In this document: in pieces, positions 38,363 through 46,689 of the stretch
Numbering within the stretch: the stretch's first letter is position 1
Layout of the letters: the number at the start of each line of letters is the position of its first letter
DNA from: Octadecabacter temperatus
GTDB lineage: Bacteria; Pseudomonadota; Alphaproteobacteria; Rhodobacterales; Rhodobacteraceae
Direction of reading: 5' to 3'
Assembly: GCF_001187845.1 (NCBI RefSeq)
Contig: NZ_CP012160.1
Location: forward strand, 1,736,001-1,800,000
DNA length: 64,000 nt
Made by a program: the position numbers and the translations under genes
Notes under the pieces: generated by a model
Seen by the model: only the letters and a program-made list of their open reading frames with translations
Told to the model about the DNA's origin: nothing
The model's database searches: none

Positions 38363-38880
38363 AGCGATGCTGCCGCCCTGCTGGCCTGATCATACTGGCC
38401 GGACAGGGCGCGCATGCTCGCTGCGATCTCGCGCATTTCTTCGCCCGTCATATCCAACCGTGACAGCCCGTCCAAGAAACAACGATCCCGCACCTCTCGA
38501 TAGGCTTCGCACAATTTTTCCCCCGCAGGCGAGGCGCTGTAAAAAACTTCTTTCCCACGCTTTTCCGACACGAGTAGTTCCATCTTCATCAACTTACGCA
38601 ACGCATAATTCACTGTATGCGTGTCCTCGATGTTCAGCAGAAAACAAATGTCAGTCAGCCGCTTATCGCGACCGCGATGATTTGTGTTGTGCAGGACAAG
38701 GATTTCTAGCGGTGTCAGATCAGTATTGCCTGCCGCTGACATGCATCGTGTCATCCAACGTGAAAAGGCATTGTAGGCGATAATCATTCCATACTCGATT
38801 TCGGACGACTCCCAATTCGTGCCGTCCGCCAAGTGGCGGGATGAAACGATCCGTCGCTTCGGGATGTCATGTTCGTTCAT
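38359..38880 (-). CDS. MarR-like winged-helix transcriptional regulator
   Basis: A 173-residue protein with a MarR-type fold: helix AYNAFSRWMTRCM, then DLTPLEILVLHN, a recognition region (LTDICFLLNIEDTHTVNYALRKLMKMELL) and a beta wing (VSEKRGKEVFYSASPAG). It lies at the end of, and convergent with, the TRAP operon and is the only regulator in the cassette, so it probably controls the divergent oxoprolinase and TRAP promoters. Ligand unknown. Confidence 0.85.
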   Translation of the reverse strand: MNEHDIPKRRIVSSRHLADGTNWESSEIEYGMIIAYNAFSRWMTRCMSAAGNTDLTPLEILVLHNTNHRGRDKRLTDICFLLNIEDTHTVNYALRKLMKMELLVSEKRGKEVFYSASPAGEKLCEAYREVRDRCFLDGLSRLDMTGEEMREIAASMRALSGQYDQASRAAASL

Positions 38881-39749
38881 ACCTACAATTCCTCAACGTT
38901 TTGCTTGTGTTTAATGTATGTTTTGCACATGAAGAATTCAATTTGTCTTTTCAGAAATGATCACGTCGCAAAAAGGTTCGGCGCGAAAACCAGACATTCG
39001 AACGCATCGCAGCATCGGTCACATTGGACTCAAACCAGCCGTTCGCTGCGGTTGAAAACGTCGCGTGCTACCGAACGTCCGCTTCTTCATACGAAGAAAC
39101 CAAGTTTCGCATACGCAGCGAAGGGCCGCTTTCCGCCCTAAGTGACGAATGCTGCACTGCAATGGAGGAGTTCCCTCCCTGCCCTAACGATCACACAAAC
39201 CTAGTTCCAGATCTCCCCGCCGAGCACGAGGTTTTGGCGGTTGAGGGTCAGGTTAGTTCTGCACCGGATTTACGCACCAGTCCTCGGGCCTTGTTCTTAT
39301 TATCGGCTGTGTTCGTTGCAAATATCATGAAATTCGTTCCAAAGCTGTAAACCGGTCATTCGTGCAGGACGCAGCGAAGGTCTGCTTCGAGCCCAAAGTG
39401 ACCAATTTCTGGGCCGCAGCGAAAGTCCCTTTTGATGCAAAGGAGCTTGCTTCGCCCTCAAGGTCATCCCAGCGCTGCCGTTTGTTTTGGATGCGACAAA
39501 TGTGAATTGGGCCTAAACCGCCGTTCGCTACGCGGTGAATGAATGGTCAATGATTGCCGATTTGTTGCTTTGCAAATCTTCCTGCTTGCGTTCACTATCA
39601 CCGAAGTGAGTTGCTCCGATCCATCCATTGTCGCTTGAACGGGCAATATAAGCCCTTGTCGACACCGGCAGTCATGGCCCAAATACCTCATTCTCCTTCG
39701 GTCAGGCGCTCAATAATACTCCGATCCGCGGGAGCAACTCCCCCTTCCC
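38881..39749. other. 870-bp gene-free spacer with degenerate repeats
   Basis: Small open frames here have no ribosome sites or family resemblance. Several degenerate repeat copies are visible: TTCGCTGC near 39033, ACGCAGCGAAGGGCCGC at 39113, GACGCAGCGAAGGTCTGC at 39368, CCGCAGCGAAAGTCCC at 39414 and CCGTTCGCTACGC near 39513. It separates the 5-oxoproline cassette from the iron genes. Confidence 0.55.
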
Positions 39750-39774
39750 TTACCTGATAAAATCTGTCAGGTAA
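39750..39774 (+). promoter_or_regulatory. Iron-Rhodo-box upstream of the small-gene/SIP operon
   Basis: TTACCTGA-N9-TCAGGTAA, an extended perfect inverted repeat containing TGA-N9-TCA (39755-39769), about 100 bp before the first gene. TGA-N9-TCA is the iron-responsive site of Rhodobacterales, bound by Rrf2-type regulators (IscR/RirA). Confidence 0.7.
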
Positions 39775-39876
39775 AAGCCACCTAGCACTCTGCGCCCGGC
39801 AACAATCAAAACTTTGACCCAAATTTTGGTGTCACCTGCAGCTAAAAAAACCTGCAGTAAGCGATTGGGATTTCTT

Positions 39877-40401
39877 ATGAAAAGTCGAACTGTTGCCGAA
39901 TGCGGGCGAAAGATGAGCGAAAAGGACAGTCACTTATCTGACCTGAACATGCCATTTAGCTATCTCGCCATTTTACAAATTGCGCGCCTCTACATGCAAA
40001 GCGTCGCGCATCCGCCATCAATGGCGTGGATGGCTGCACTGTCCGGTGCGGATGAAACGTTCGACGAGATTTTCGGACCTCAAGTCGCGGCACGTACTTT
40101 GGAAACCTTGCAAAAGGTCCGCCTTTCACGCCGCTCTTTGTTCAATTTTAACAGCCCGACTTGCCCATCGTGTTGCCAGTTCGTGACTGAACATGAACGC
40201 AGGTTCATGACCGCGCTTGACTGTGTCAGATCCGGCGCGACGGGTCAGGCAAAAATAGAATTGATCATGCTGTGCGAAGGTAACGATGTGGTGCCGGCGC
40301 TCAATGCAATGGATCGGTTGAACGAACTTATCGCCGCGTTTTTGTCTTCAGGAGTCCGCGCCCCAAAGTTCTCTGACGACATCGCACGGAGATATATGTG
40401 A
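39877..40401 (+). CDS. Uncharacterised iron-cluster protein with Cys motif
   Basis: About 174 residues, not recognised. A helical region (FSYLAILQIARLYMQSV) is followed by PTCPSCC and VTEHERRFMTALDCV. The latter part lines up without gaps to the next gene's product (TExE, M, L, TxQA in register), so the two look like diverged tandem duplicates. The start is uncertain: ATG at 39877 is used, with ATG at 39913 (MSEKDSHL) possible. The gene is downstream of a strong iron box and overlaps the next gene (TGATG), which leads to the siderophore-interacting protein; a role in iron handling is inferred from context. Confidence 0.6.
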   Translation: MKSRTVAECGRKMSEKDSHLSDLNMPFSYLAILQIARLYMQSVAHPPSMAWMAALSGADETFDEIFGPQVAARTLETLQKVRLSRRSLFNFNSPTCPSCCQFVTEHERRFMTALDCVRSGATGQAKIELIMLCEGNDVVPALNAMDRLNELIAAFLSSGVRAPKFSDDIARRYM

Positions 40402-40874
40402 TGTCTTCTTTCCCCAAGGCTACATCAGAGCTCTCGCCCCAGATTGCACCGTTACTTCCAGTGTTTCGCCATCACTTGGCAGCCCTACATGGCAACAACC
40501 CGCTGGCTTGGCGGATGGCATTTAGTTTGGCTGAACAACGTTGGGGCGAAGGCCTCGGTCTTGCCATGGCGCACCGCAGTCAGGTGTTTTTGTCGGCATT
40601 GCTTGCCTGCAGGAACGTGCCTTTACACGGCTTTGATCCTTTGGACATAGACGAGCGTCAAAACCTGACGGAAGACGAAGCAATACTGATGAGCATCTTG
40701 TCCGCAATGTGTGACGATAACACTGCGCAAGCACGACACCTGATCGCACGGGTGGCAAAAAATCGAGTGACCGCGGAAACCGTAAAGGCAGGGCTATCTC
40801 TCGCGCATTTACTCGGGTCGCCATCAACATCGATCCGCCGCCCACAAGCCCCGAAACTAAGGGCCGTAAGTTAA
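40401..40874 (+). CDS. Uncharacterised iron-cluster protein, paralogue of its neighbours
   Basis: 157 residues, mostly helical, no recognised domain. The core reads LTEDEAILMSILSAMCDD and continues TAQARHLIARVAKNRV. It resembles both the preceding protein and the product at 57735-58157 (MTFDERWLVQVGTACADG, then LLRSRVAHENRR). It starts on the last base of the previous stop codon (TGATG) and precedes the siderophore-interacting protein by 27 nt, so all three genes probably form one iron-controlled operon. GTG at 40398 is an alternative start. Confidence 0.6.
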   Translation: MSSFPKATSELSPQIAPLLPVFRHHLAALHGNNPLAWRMAFSLAEQRWGEGLGLAMAHRSQVFLSALLACRNVPLHGFDPLDIDERQNLTEDEAILMSILSAMCDDNTAQARHLIARVAKNRVTAETVKAGLSLAHLLGSPSTSIRRPQAPKLRAVS

Positions 40875-40901
40875 TCCAGCACGACAACAAAGGTAGAATT
40901 C

Positions 40902-41696
40902 ATGGCGACACCACCCAAGCGCGTTCCACGCATCATGCATGTCACTACAAAGACATGGATTACAAAGAATATAATCCGCGTCACCTGCACGGCGGATTGG
41001 ATCAAGACCTTAGAAACAGGCATTGAGGGCGCACATTTCAAGCTGTATGTGCCCAAGCCGGACCAGACGGATGCGACCTTCACCACCGAGCTTGAAAACG
41101 GCCCGCGTCCGGACATGCGCACCTATACCATCCGCCATATTCGCAACCATGTGGGTGAAATCGACATTGATTTCGTTGACCACGGCGACGGTGGCCCCGC
41201 CAGCGCATGGGCCCGCCGTTGTGGCCCCAGTGACATCGCAGGGTTTTCTGGCCCCGGCCCGATCAAGCTGAAAGACTTTTACGCCGATACCTATATCGTG
41301 GCTGCGGATATGTCTGCCCTGCCCGTTGCTGCGGCAACGCTGGAAGCCATGCCGCGCGATGCCAAAGGCGTCGCGTTTCTGGAGATAACAGCCCCCGAAG
41401 ACAAACAGGACATTTCCGCGCCTGAAGGCGTAAATGTGCAATGGTTGATCCATCCAGAGCCGCATGTGCCAGTCTCGCAATCGATTGACCGCATCAATCA
41501 ATTGCCGGAATTTACGGGACCTGTCCAAACCTGCATCGCGGGTGAAAGCGGCATGATCAAAGCCCTGCGCAATGAGATCGTGAACCGCCGTGGCGTGCCC
41601 AAAGGGGATGCGTATATCTCTGGGTATTGGAAAATCGGGTTGATCGAAGACGAACACCAAAAAGTTAAACAGGTCGAGGCACGTGCTAGTGCCTAA
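40902..41696 (+). CDS. Siderophore-interacting protein (ViuB/SIP-type ferric reductase)
   Basis: A 264-residue cytoplasmic flavoprotein. The FAD-binding motif RTYTIRH (RxYT) is followed by a ferredoxin-reductase-like beta barrel, then FSGPGPIKLKDFYADTYIVAADMSALP and a C-terminal NAD(P)H-binding part ending GYWKIG. SIP enzymes reduce Fe(III)-siderophores inside the cell to release iron. It ends just before a strong bidirectional terminator facing a broken TonB receptor gene. Confidence 0.9.
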   Translation: MATPPKRVPRIMHVTTKTWITKNIIRVTCTADWIKTLETGIEGAHFKLYVPKPDQTDATFTTELENGPRPDMRTYTIRHIRNHVGEIDIDFVDHGDGGPASAWARRCGPSDIAGFSGPGPIKLKDFYADTYIVAADMSALPVAAATLEAMPRDAKGVAFLEITAPEDKQDISAPEGVNVQWLIHPEPHVPVSQSIDRINQLPEFTGPVQTCIAGESGMIKALRNEIVNRRGVPKGDAYISGYWKIGLIEDEHQKVKQVEARASA

Positions 41697-41728
41697 AACT
41701 ATCTAAAGTAGCGGCTCTGCTGTTGCGT

Positions 41729-41767
41729 ATCGGCGCCCACATTCATGTGGGCGCCGATCTTTGTTTT
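41729..41767. terminator. Strong bidirectional terminator
   Basis: A perfect 14-bp stem ATCGGCGCCCACAT / ATGTGGGCGCCGAT with the 2-nt loop TC, followed by CTTTGTTTT. It separates the SIP gene from the convergent TonB receptor pseudogene. Confidence 0.92.
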
Positions 41768-43763
41768 AGAACGTGTATTCGACGCTCAGACCAAATGAAC
41801 GGCCTTCTTCCTGATTGGGTTCGACTTCGCCTACGAAATCCTGACCGTAGGTCGCCCGCGCAACGTAGGATTTGTCGAACAGGTTGTTCACCTCCGCACG
41901 CAGCGTTAGACCGTCGATATTGTCAGGGCGGTACTCAACGAAAGTGTTTACGACTGTATAGCCGGCAATATCAACCGAGCTGCTGTAAAGCGTGTCGGTC
42001 AACGTGTAATCCAACGCATGCTGGATATCGCCACCTACAATGACACCGTTGTTGAACTGATGCGCCGCCTGCAACGTAACAAGTTCACCCAGTGGAATTG
42101 TCAGGTAGTTTGCGGTGTATGAATCTGCATTCAACCTGTTCACTTCGGTGTCCGTGTTTGCGTATCCGATCCGGACAAACCCGCCGTTCCAATCGCTCGA
42201 GAAACCAAGTTCGAACCCTGTCGCTTCGACATCAGCAGTCAGCGCAGGACCGCCGCCCCACGTTGCGGCACGGGAGTTATCGATCTGCGTTGAAAACACT
42301 TTTCCGTCGATCACCCCCCAACCCGTGTCTAAGCTGGCCGCCAGATAGACGTTATCTGCGGTGACATCTTCGATATCGGCAGTTGAGTAATCCCATCCAG
42401 AGTTCAGGATGTAGTTCTCTGCCAATTCGATACCTCCCCAAACATGGGAATACCCTGCACTCAGTGTTAGGCTATTGGACACATCCACTTCACCGCTGGC
42501 ATTGTACGACAGACCGCTTGTCGATTGCTCAGAGCCGTCAACGCCAGTGAAGTTTTGGAAATCCGCCCGCAAACCGGTAAACAAACGCGTATTCGTTGTT
42601 GGCTCCATGCGCAGCTGCGCAAAGACACCGACGTTGGTCAGCTCTTCGCCCGCTGTGTCATTCCACGCCGGAGTGGTGGCGTTTTCGTAGTTCAGGAGCG
42701 TCTCGTCCGAATAGAAATCGAGACCGGCATTCAGTTCACCCAGCCCAAGTTGGAACTTGTTTGAAATCTCACCGTTTAGGCTTGTGGTTTCGCCTTCGCT
42801 GTAGGCTGTGGTGCTCAGATCCAACTCATCGTTGATCAACGTCGTGCCACTGTAGGAAAGACGGACTGTCGGGTCCCAAGACGCCGCTGGCTGAACGCTG
42901 GTGTACTCAACGCTCAGGTTGGTGCGGGTCAAATCGTAGGACCGCGTTTCCGGTACAGGACGCCCCCCAACCAACGCGCTAATATTCGAACGATATGGGC
43001 GCAAAGCATCATCTGCCACCTGCTCTAATGAGAACTCGAAACGGCCACCCGCATCTGATTGATAGGCGACTTTGCCCAGAAGGCTTGTCAGGTTTGTTGT
43101 GGACCCTAGGATCGTTTCACCGTCGCCATCGATCCGGTCGTTGCCGGTTGCTTAACGCGCAAAAGCAAGCGCTTCGACACGACCTTCGCGAGCGTAAGTC
43201 GTCAGACTGTTTGTGAACACGTCACCATTGGAATCGTATTCCGTTTTGAAGGACCCGCCGAAATTGTCGCCGTCTTCCAAAAGGTCTTCGACATCTACGG
43301 TTTCATATTCCAACGCACCGGCCAATGCACCTGGGCCTGCGTCTGCAGGCGCAACACCCGGATCGATGCGCACGGCTTGCAGCAAGGACGGATCGATCAG
43401 TGTCGTCGTATTGTGGTGGAAGATGCGGTTGTTTTGACGTGCACCGTCAATAGAGATCGCGAGGTTGTTTTCCTCGATCCCGTTCACATACAGTTTTTGC
43501 GCCATCGGAATGCCGCCACCAACAGACAAAGTTGGTTCAGCTGCGAACAACTCGGACAGGTCAGCAGGATTACTGAGCGCGAGCGCCTCACTGGTGATAG
43601 AAACCCCGTCTTCGGCTTCTGGGTTCAGCGGCGCAGAAACGAAGATCGTGCCAAGGAAAACTTGCTCGTCGGCGAAGTCAACGTTTGCGTTCAGGTCTTG
43701 TGCCCATGCCGACACGGGGCCCATGCCCAGTGCGATGCAGGTCGATAGTTTTAGAAATTTCAT
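41766..43763 (-). pseudogene. TonB-dependent receptor interrupted by one in-frame stop
   Basis: A signal peptide (MKFLKLSTCIALGMGPVSAWA) and a TonB plug domain (LYVNGIEENNLAISIDGARQ, LLQAVRIDPGVAPADAGPGA) run to EALAFAR and then TAA at 43152-43154. The same frame continues directly (ATGNDRIDGDGETILGS) through a full beta barrel ending in SFGLSVEYTF. Joined, it gives about 665 codons, the normal receptor length, with no frameshift. The plug suits a haem or ferric-siderophore receptor. A single C-to-T (CAA to TAA) or A-to-T (AAA to TAA) change would explain the break, so it is either a very recent pseudogene or a sequencing error. Confidence 0.85.
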
Positions 43764-43905
43764 AGGATATCCCCCAAGAATAATTGCTAGGGGGCTGGGG
43801 GAACCTTGCTGCCTATTGCCCCTCTTAAAGTGGATGTTTTGGGCAGGGGCAATGCAGTTGAACTACGAATGCTAAACTGTTGCAAACACGTTACAAATAG
43901 CACCT

Positions 43906-44853
43906 TCAGCGCCCCTGAAACTGGATAGAAAACGACGTTTGCGCGCCCGAGGGCGGGGCTGGAAACGGGGCTGCCCGTCGAACGTGATTGACCGCAATTC
44001 TGTCCAATTCCGCATCGCCTGAACTTTGCCCAATCCCCACTGATGCCAACTGCCCAGATGCCCCAACCCGAAAACTGACCACCGCAACGCCGCGCGATCT
44101 GGTGTTCTCTCGGCGGGTGCGACTAATGCGACGCATAACGACGTTCCCGTAGTTGGCCGCCGCCTGCCTTGCGGCTGCAACTGCCGCCTGGTCAACCTGT
44201 TGCCCCTGCCCGCTTGGCGTGGCTTGTGCGGTGGGTGGCGCCGTCGTCTGTGTGCCACGCCGCGTATCTTGGTTCGAATTCCCCTGCGGTGCCGCCGGTG
44301 TCTGGCGCGCCTGTTGCGTTTGACGTGGCGGCGGCGGTGGTGGCGTTTGCCCCAAGTTCGCGGGGCGGCGCGGAGGTCGAACGGTATTGGATGTGACGTC
44401 GTTCACCACAACATCAGGCAAGGCCTCGATGACTTGCGGCTGAACACGCGCAATTTCGGTAGGTTGGACAGCAACTACAGGTGCTGGCGCAACCGATGCT
44501 ATCGCCGCTTCGGGGACCGCGGCAACATCGGCGAGCATTTCGCTCAATTCTTCGGGCTGCAACTGCAGGCCCGCGTCAGCAGTCTCAACTTCGGCCGTGG
44601 TGGCCGTCGGTGTTGGTAATGGCGTGGGGGACGCATCAGCCTGATCGGTTATTTCAGACGGTGCCGAGGTGTCAGGTTCTGACGCCTCGACACCTTGAAC
44701 CATGTCGGCAAAGCTGTTGCCCTGCGCTGTCAAAGCCGGTGGTGGCCCCGCCGCCGAGGGCGCATTTTCTGGCAAAGCCATCGCCCAAACAAGCGCACCG
44801 TGAGCCACGGCAGAGACTGCCAAAAACGCAACAACAGACGCGCGAACATTCAT
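43906..44853 (-). CDS. tonB: Energy transducer TonB
   Basis: About 315 residues: an N-terminal membrane anchor (VVAFLAVSAVAHGALVWAMA), a long Pro/Thr/Glu-rich periplasmic spacer that includes a run of prolines, and a C-terminal TonB domain (GVAVVSFRVGASGQLASVGI, then VRRAAPFPAPP) ending SIQFQGR. It couples the ExbBD proton channel to outer-membrane receptors. The start at 44853 gives the anchor directly and overlaps the exbD stop by 4 nt; an upstream Met at 44883 lies within exbD. Confidence 0.9.
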   Translation of the reverse strand: MNVRASVVAFLAVSAVAHGALVWAMALPENAPSAAGPPPALTAQGNSFADMVQGVEASEPDTSAPSEITDQADASPTPLPTPTATTAEVETADAGLQLQPEELSEMLADVAAVPEAAIASVAPAPVVAVQPTEIARVQPQVIEALPDVVVNDVTSNTVRPPRRPANLGQTPPPPPPRQTQQARQTPAAPQGNSNQDTRRGTQTTAPPTAQATPSGQGQQVDQAAVAAARQAAANYGNVVMRRISRTRRENTRSRGVAVVSFRVGASGQLASVGIGQSSGDAELDRIAVNHVRRAAPFPAPPSGAQTSFSIQFQGR

Positions 44854-45245
44854 TGCTCCAACCCTCGCTCTGTCACCAGCCACACCGATTCCGCGCCCGC
44901 CTCTCGCAGTTCGGCAACACGTGACATGAGCGTTCTGGCTGACACCGCGCGGTCCGCGACCAAACGCAAATCTGCCCCGTTCGGACCATCCAAGGATGCC
45001 TCAACAGCCTGATCAATCGTCACTTCCGCGCCGCGCAGAAACAACGTGCCATCGGCGCGCAAAACGACGGTATCAGGTGGTGCGCGGCCTTCCAGTTCCG
45101 CGGTTTCGATCAGGCTGGTTTCATCATCTAACGTCGGCGCCAAAGCCCCTGCGATCATGAAAAAGACGAGCATCAGAAACACGATATTGATCAGTGCAAT
45201 CGTCGGTTCTGACTGAGCGCGACGCGCGGGTTTTGTCAGGGCCAT
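44850..45245 (-). CDS. exbD: ExbD-family biopolymer transport protein (second copy)
   Basis: 131 residues with one N-terminal membrane helix (TIALINIVFLMLVFFMIAG) and a periplasmic domain. It lacks the usual Asp in the helix, having Asn at the position where ExbD commonly has D (the other copy has LIDVIF), so it may play a structural role. It lies 3 nt after the first exbD and overlaps tonB by 4 nt. Confidence 0.88.
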   Translation of the reverse strand: MALTKPARRAQSEPTIALINIVFLMLVFFMIAGALAPTLDDETSLIETAELEGRAPPDTVVLRADGTLFLRGAEVTIDQAVEASLDGPNGADLRLVADRAVSARTLMSRVAELREAGAESVWLVTERGLEQ

Positions 45246-45248
45246 ATC

Positions 45249-45635
45249 TTATTCCAAAACCACAACTGAAAGATCAGGCCGCGCGGCAAGAACCACCAAC
45301 AGGTCAACCAAACGCTGCGACGTGACGGCATCACGGGGCGCGATCAATAATTGTTGTCCTTCGGGTGGCGTGAGGCTGTCGATCTGCTCGATCACGCTGC
45401 CCAAGGTATAGCCCTGCCCGTTCAGCTCCACGCTGTTTTCATCCAAACGCAAGAACAGCGGCGGCGTGTCTGATGTTGTCCCACCGCGCCCAGCCGATGC
45501 GCCCGTCAGCGGGATCTCCGCGAACCGCGTGAACGTCGAACTCAGCATAAAGAACAACAAAAGTAGAAAGATAACGTCGATCAGCGATGTCATCGAAAGC
45601 GACTTACGGCGTACGGAGGTAATACGAAGGGCCAT
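45249..45635 (-). CDS. exbD: ExbD-family biopolymer transport protein (first copy)
   Basis: 128 residues. The membrane helix SLIDVIFLLLLFFMLSSTF has the proton-carrying Asp of ExbD/TolR, followed by a periplasmic domain (LIAPRDAVTSQRLVDLLVVL). It lies 5 nt after exbB. Two different ExbD-like subunits thus sit in one operon. Confidence 0.9.
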   Translation of the reverse strand: MALRITSVRRKSLSMTSLIDVIFLLLLFFMLSSTFTRFAEIPLTGASAGRGGTTSDTPPLFLRLDENSVELNGQGYTLGSVIEQIDSLTPPEGQQLLIAPRDAVTSQRLVDLLVVLAARPDLSVVVLE

Positions 45636-45640
45636 CAGGA

Positions 45641-46255
45641 TCAGGCCACCCGCGCTGCAAATCTGGATTCGATCGCGCTTTCGGCCAGCACCCGTTCGCG
45701 GGCGACGCGGCTGTCAAAGAACGTCAGTACCAACGATGTCGGCATCGCAACAGCCAGACCTGCCGCAGTGGTCAGCAACGCCACCCAGATACCACCAGCC
45801 AACAACGACGGATCAACCGAATTGCCCGCCTGCTGCAACGCTTGGAAGGCATCAATCATCCCCAACACGGTCCCAAACAGACCCAGAAGTGGAGCAATCT
45901 GCGCGATGCTATCCAAAACGCGAAAACCGGATTCGAGCTTTGCAATATGGGCGCTGGCTTTTGCTTCGATGCGCGTCTTTGGGCCATTTACCTGTCGGCT
46001 TTGCAACGCGTTTGACAGCGAATTCCGGCTTTTGGCCAATTCGGTTTCGGCCATGTCTTGATTGCCGGCATCCCACTCGGTGATGGCATTGGTGATCTGG
46101 GCGTTGCGTCCTACGCCCAGTCGATAGAACTGCCAGACCTTCCAAAGTATTACGCCCAAGGACAACACCGACAGTGCCAACATCAAAATTACAACGGGTC
46201 CACCCAGGTCGTAAATGGATTGCAGTTGCGCCTGTATCTTATTAAAAACGTTCAC
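45641..46255 (-). CDS. exbB: ExbB (MotA/TolQ/ExbB proton channel)
   Basis: 204 residues with three membrane helices: ILMLALSVLSLGVILWKVW, then APLLGLFGTVLGMIDAF (the conserved TolQ/ExbB helix) and GIWVALLTTAAGLAVAMPTS. It forms the proton channel with ExbD that energises TonB. The start overlaps the preceding gene by 4 nt. Confidence 0.93.
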   Translation of the reverse strand: MNVFNKIQAQLQSIYDLGGPVVILMLALSVLSLGVILWKVWQFYRLGVGRNAQITNAITEWDAGNQDMAETELAKSRNSLSNALQSRQVNGPKTRIEAKASAHIAKLESGFRVLDSIAQIAPLLGLFGTVLGMIDAFQALQQAGNSVDPSLLAGGIWVALLTTAAGLAVAMPTSLVLTFFDSRVARERVLAESAIESRFAARVA

Positions 46256-46689
46256 CCCAAAATCTCCACATCAATCCGCGATGAATATGTCAGCGCATCT
46301 GCACAGCCTTCGGGCGCGCACTCTGCGACGCCATTGATCAGAACCTGTCCCAAATCGTCACATGCCAAAGCTGGCACATTGAATTGCCGCACACGAGGCG
46401 TGCCGCTTGGCAGATCGCGCATGTCAAACAGGGTCAGCCGATCAACGGCCCCTTCTGCGTTCAGCAGCACAGTTTCAAAAACCAAAGCGTCGACATCGGC
46501 CTCAAGGCCATTGGTCAACATAAACGTGAGCTGACAGGCCCCCTCCAGTTGCAAAGTGCTGTTCATCTCAACGCTGATCGAGGGAGACGCATCAGCGCCC
46601 CCCTCTTCAGCAAAGATCGGTAAAGGCTGCACCACGAGGAATGCGGTTGCCGTCACCAGACCTTTAACGGTGTGGTTTGTTTTCATCAT
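46252..46689 (-). CDS. Secreted protein of the haem-uptake operon, function unknown
   Basis: 145 residues with a signal peptide (to about PIFAE) and four cysteines in the mature part, one upstream (GACQLTF) and three near the end (LACDD, ECAPEGC), so probably disulfide bonded in the periplasm. No domain recognised. It is wedged between hmuR (adjacent stop/start) and exbB (4-nt overlap), so it is co-translated with both; a role in TonB-coupled haem uptake is inferred. Confidence 0.7.
   Translation of the reverse strand: MMKTNHTVKGLVTATAFLVVQPLPIFAEEGGADASPSISVEMNSTLQLEGACQLTFMLTNGLEADVDALVFETVLLNAEGAVDRLTLFDMRDLPSGTPRVRQFNVPALACDDLGQVLINGVAECAPEGCADALTYSSRIDVEILG

Noticed and set aside
43152..43154. 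Stop codon in the TonB receptor as a recoded or readthrough codon
   Set aside because: TAA is not known to be recoded in this group and no readthrough signal is apparent; a mutation or error is simpler.
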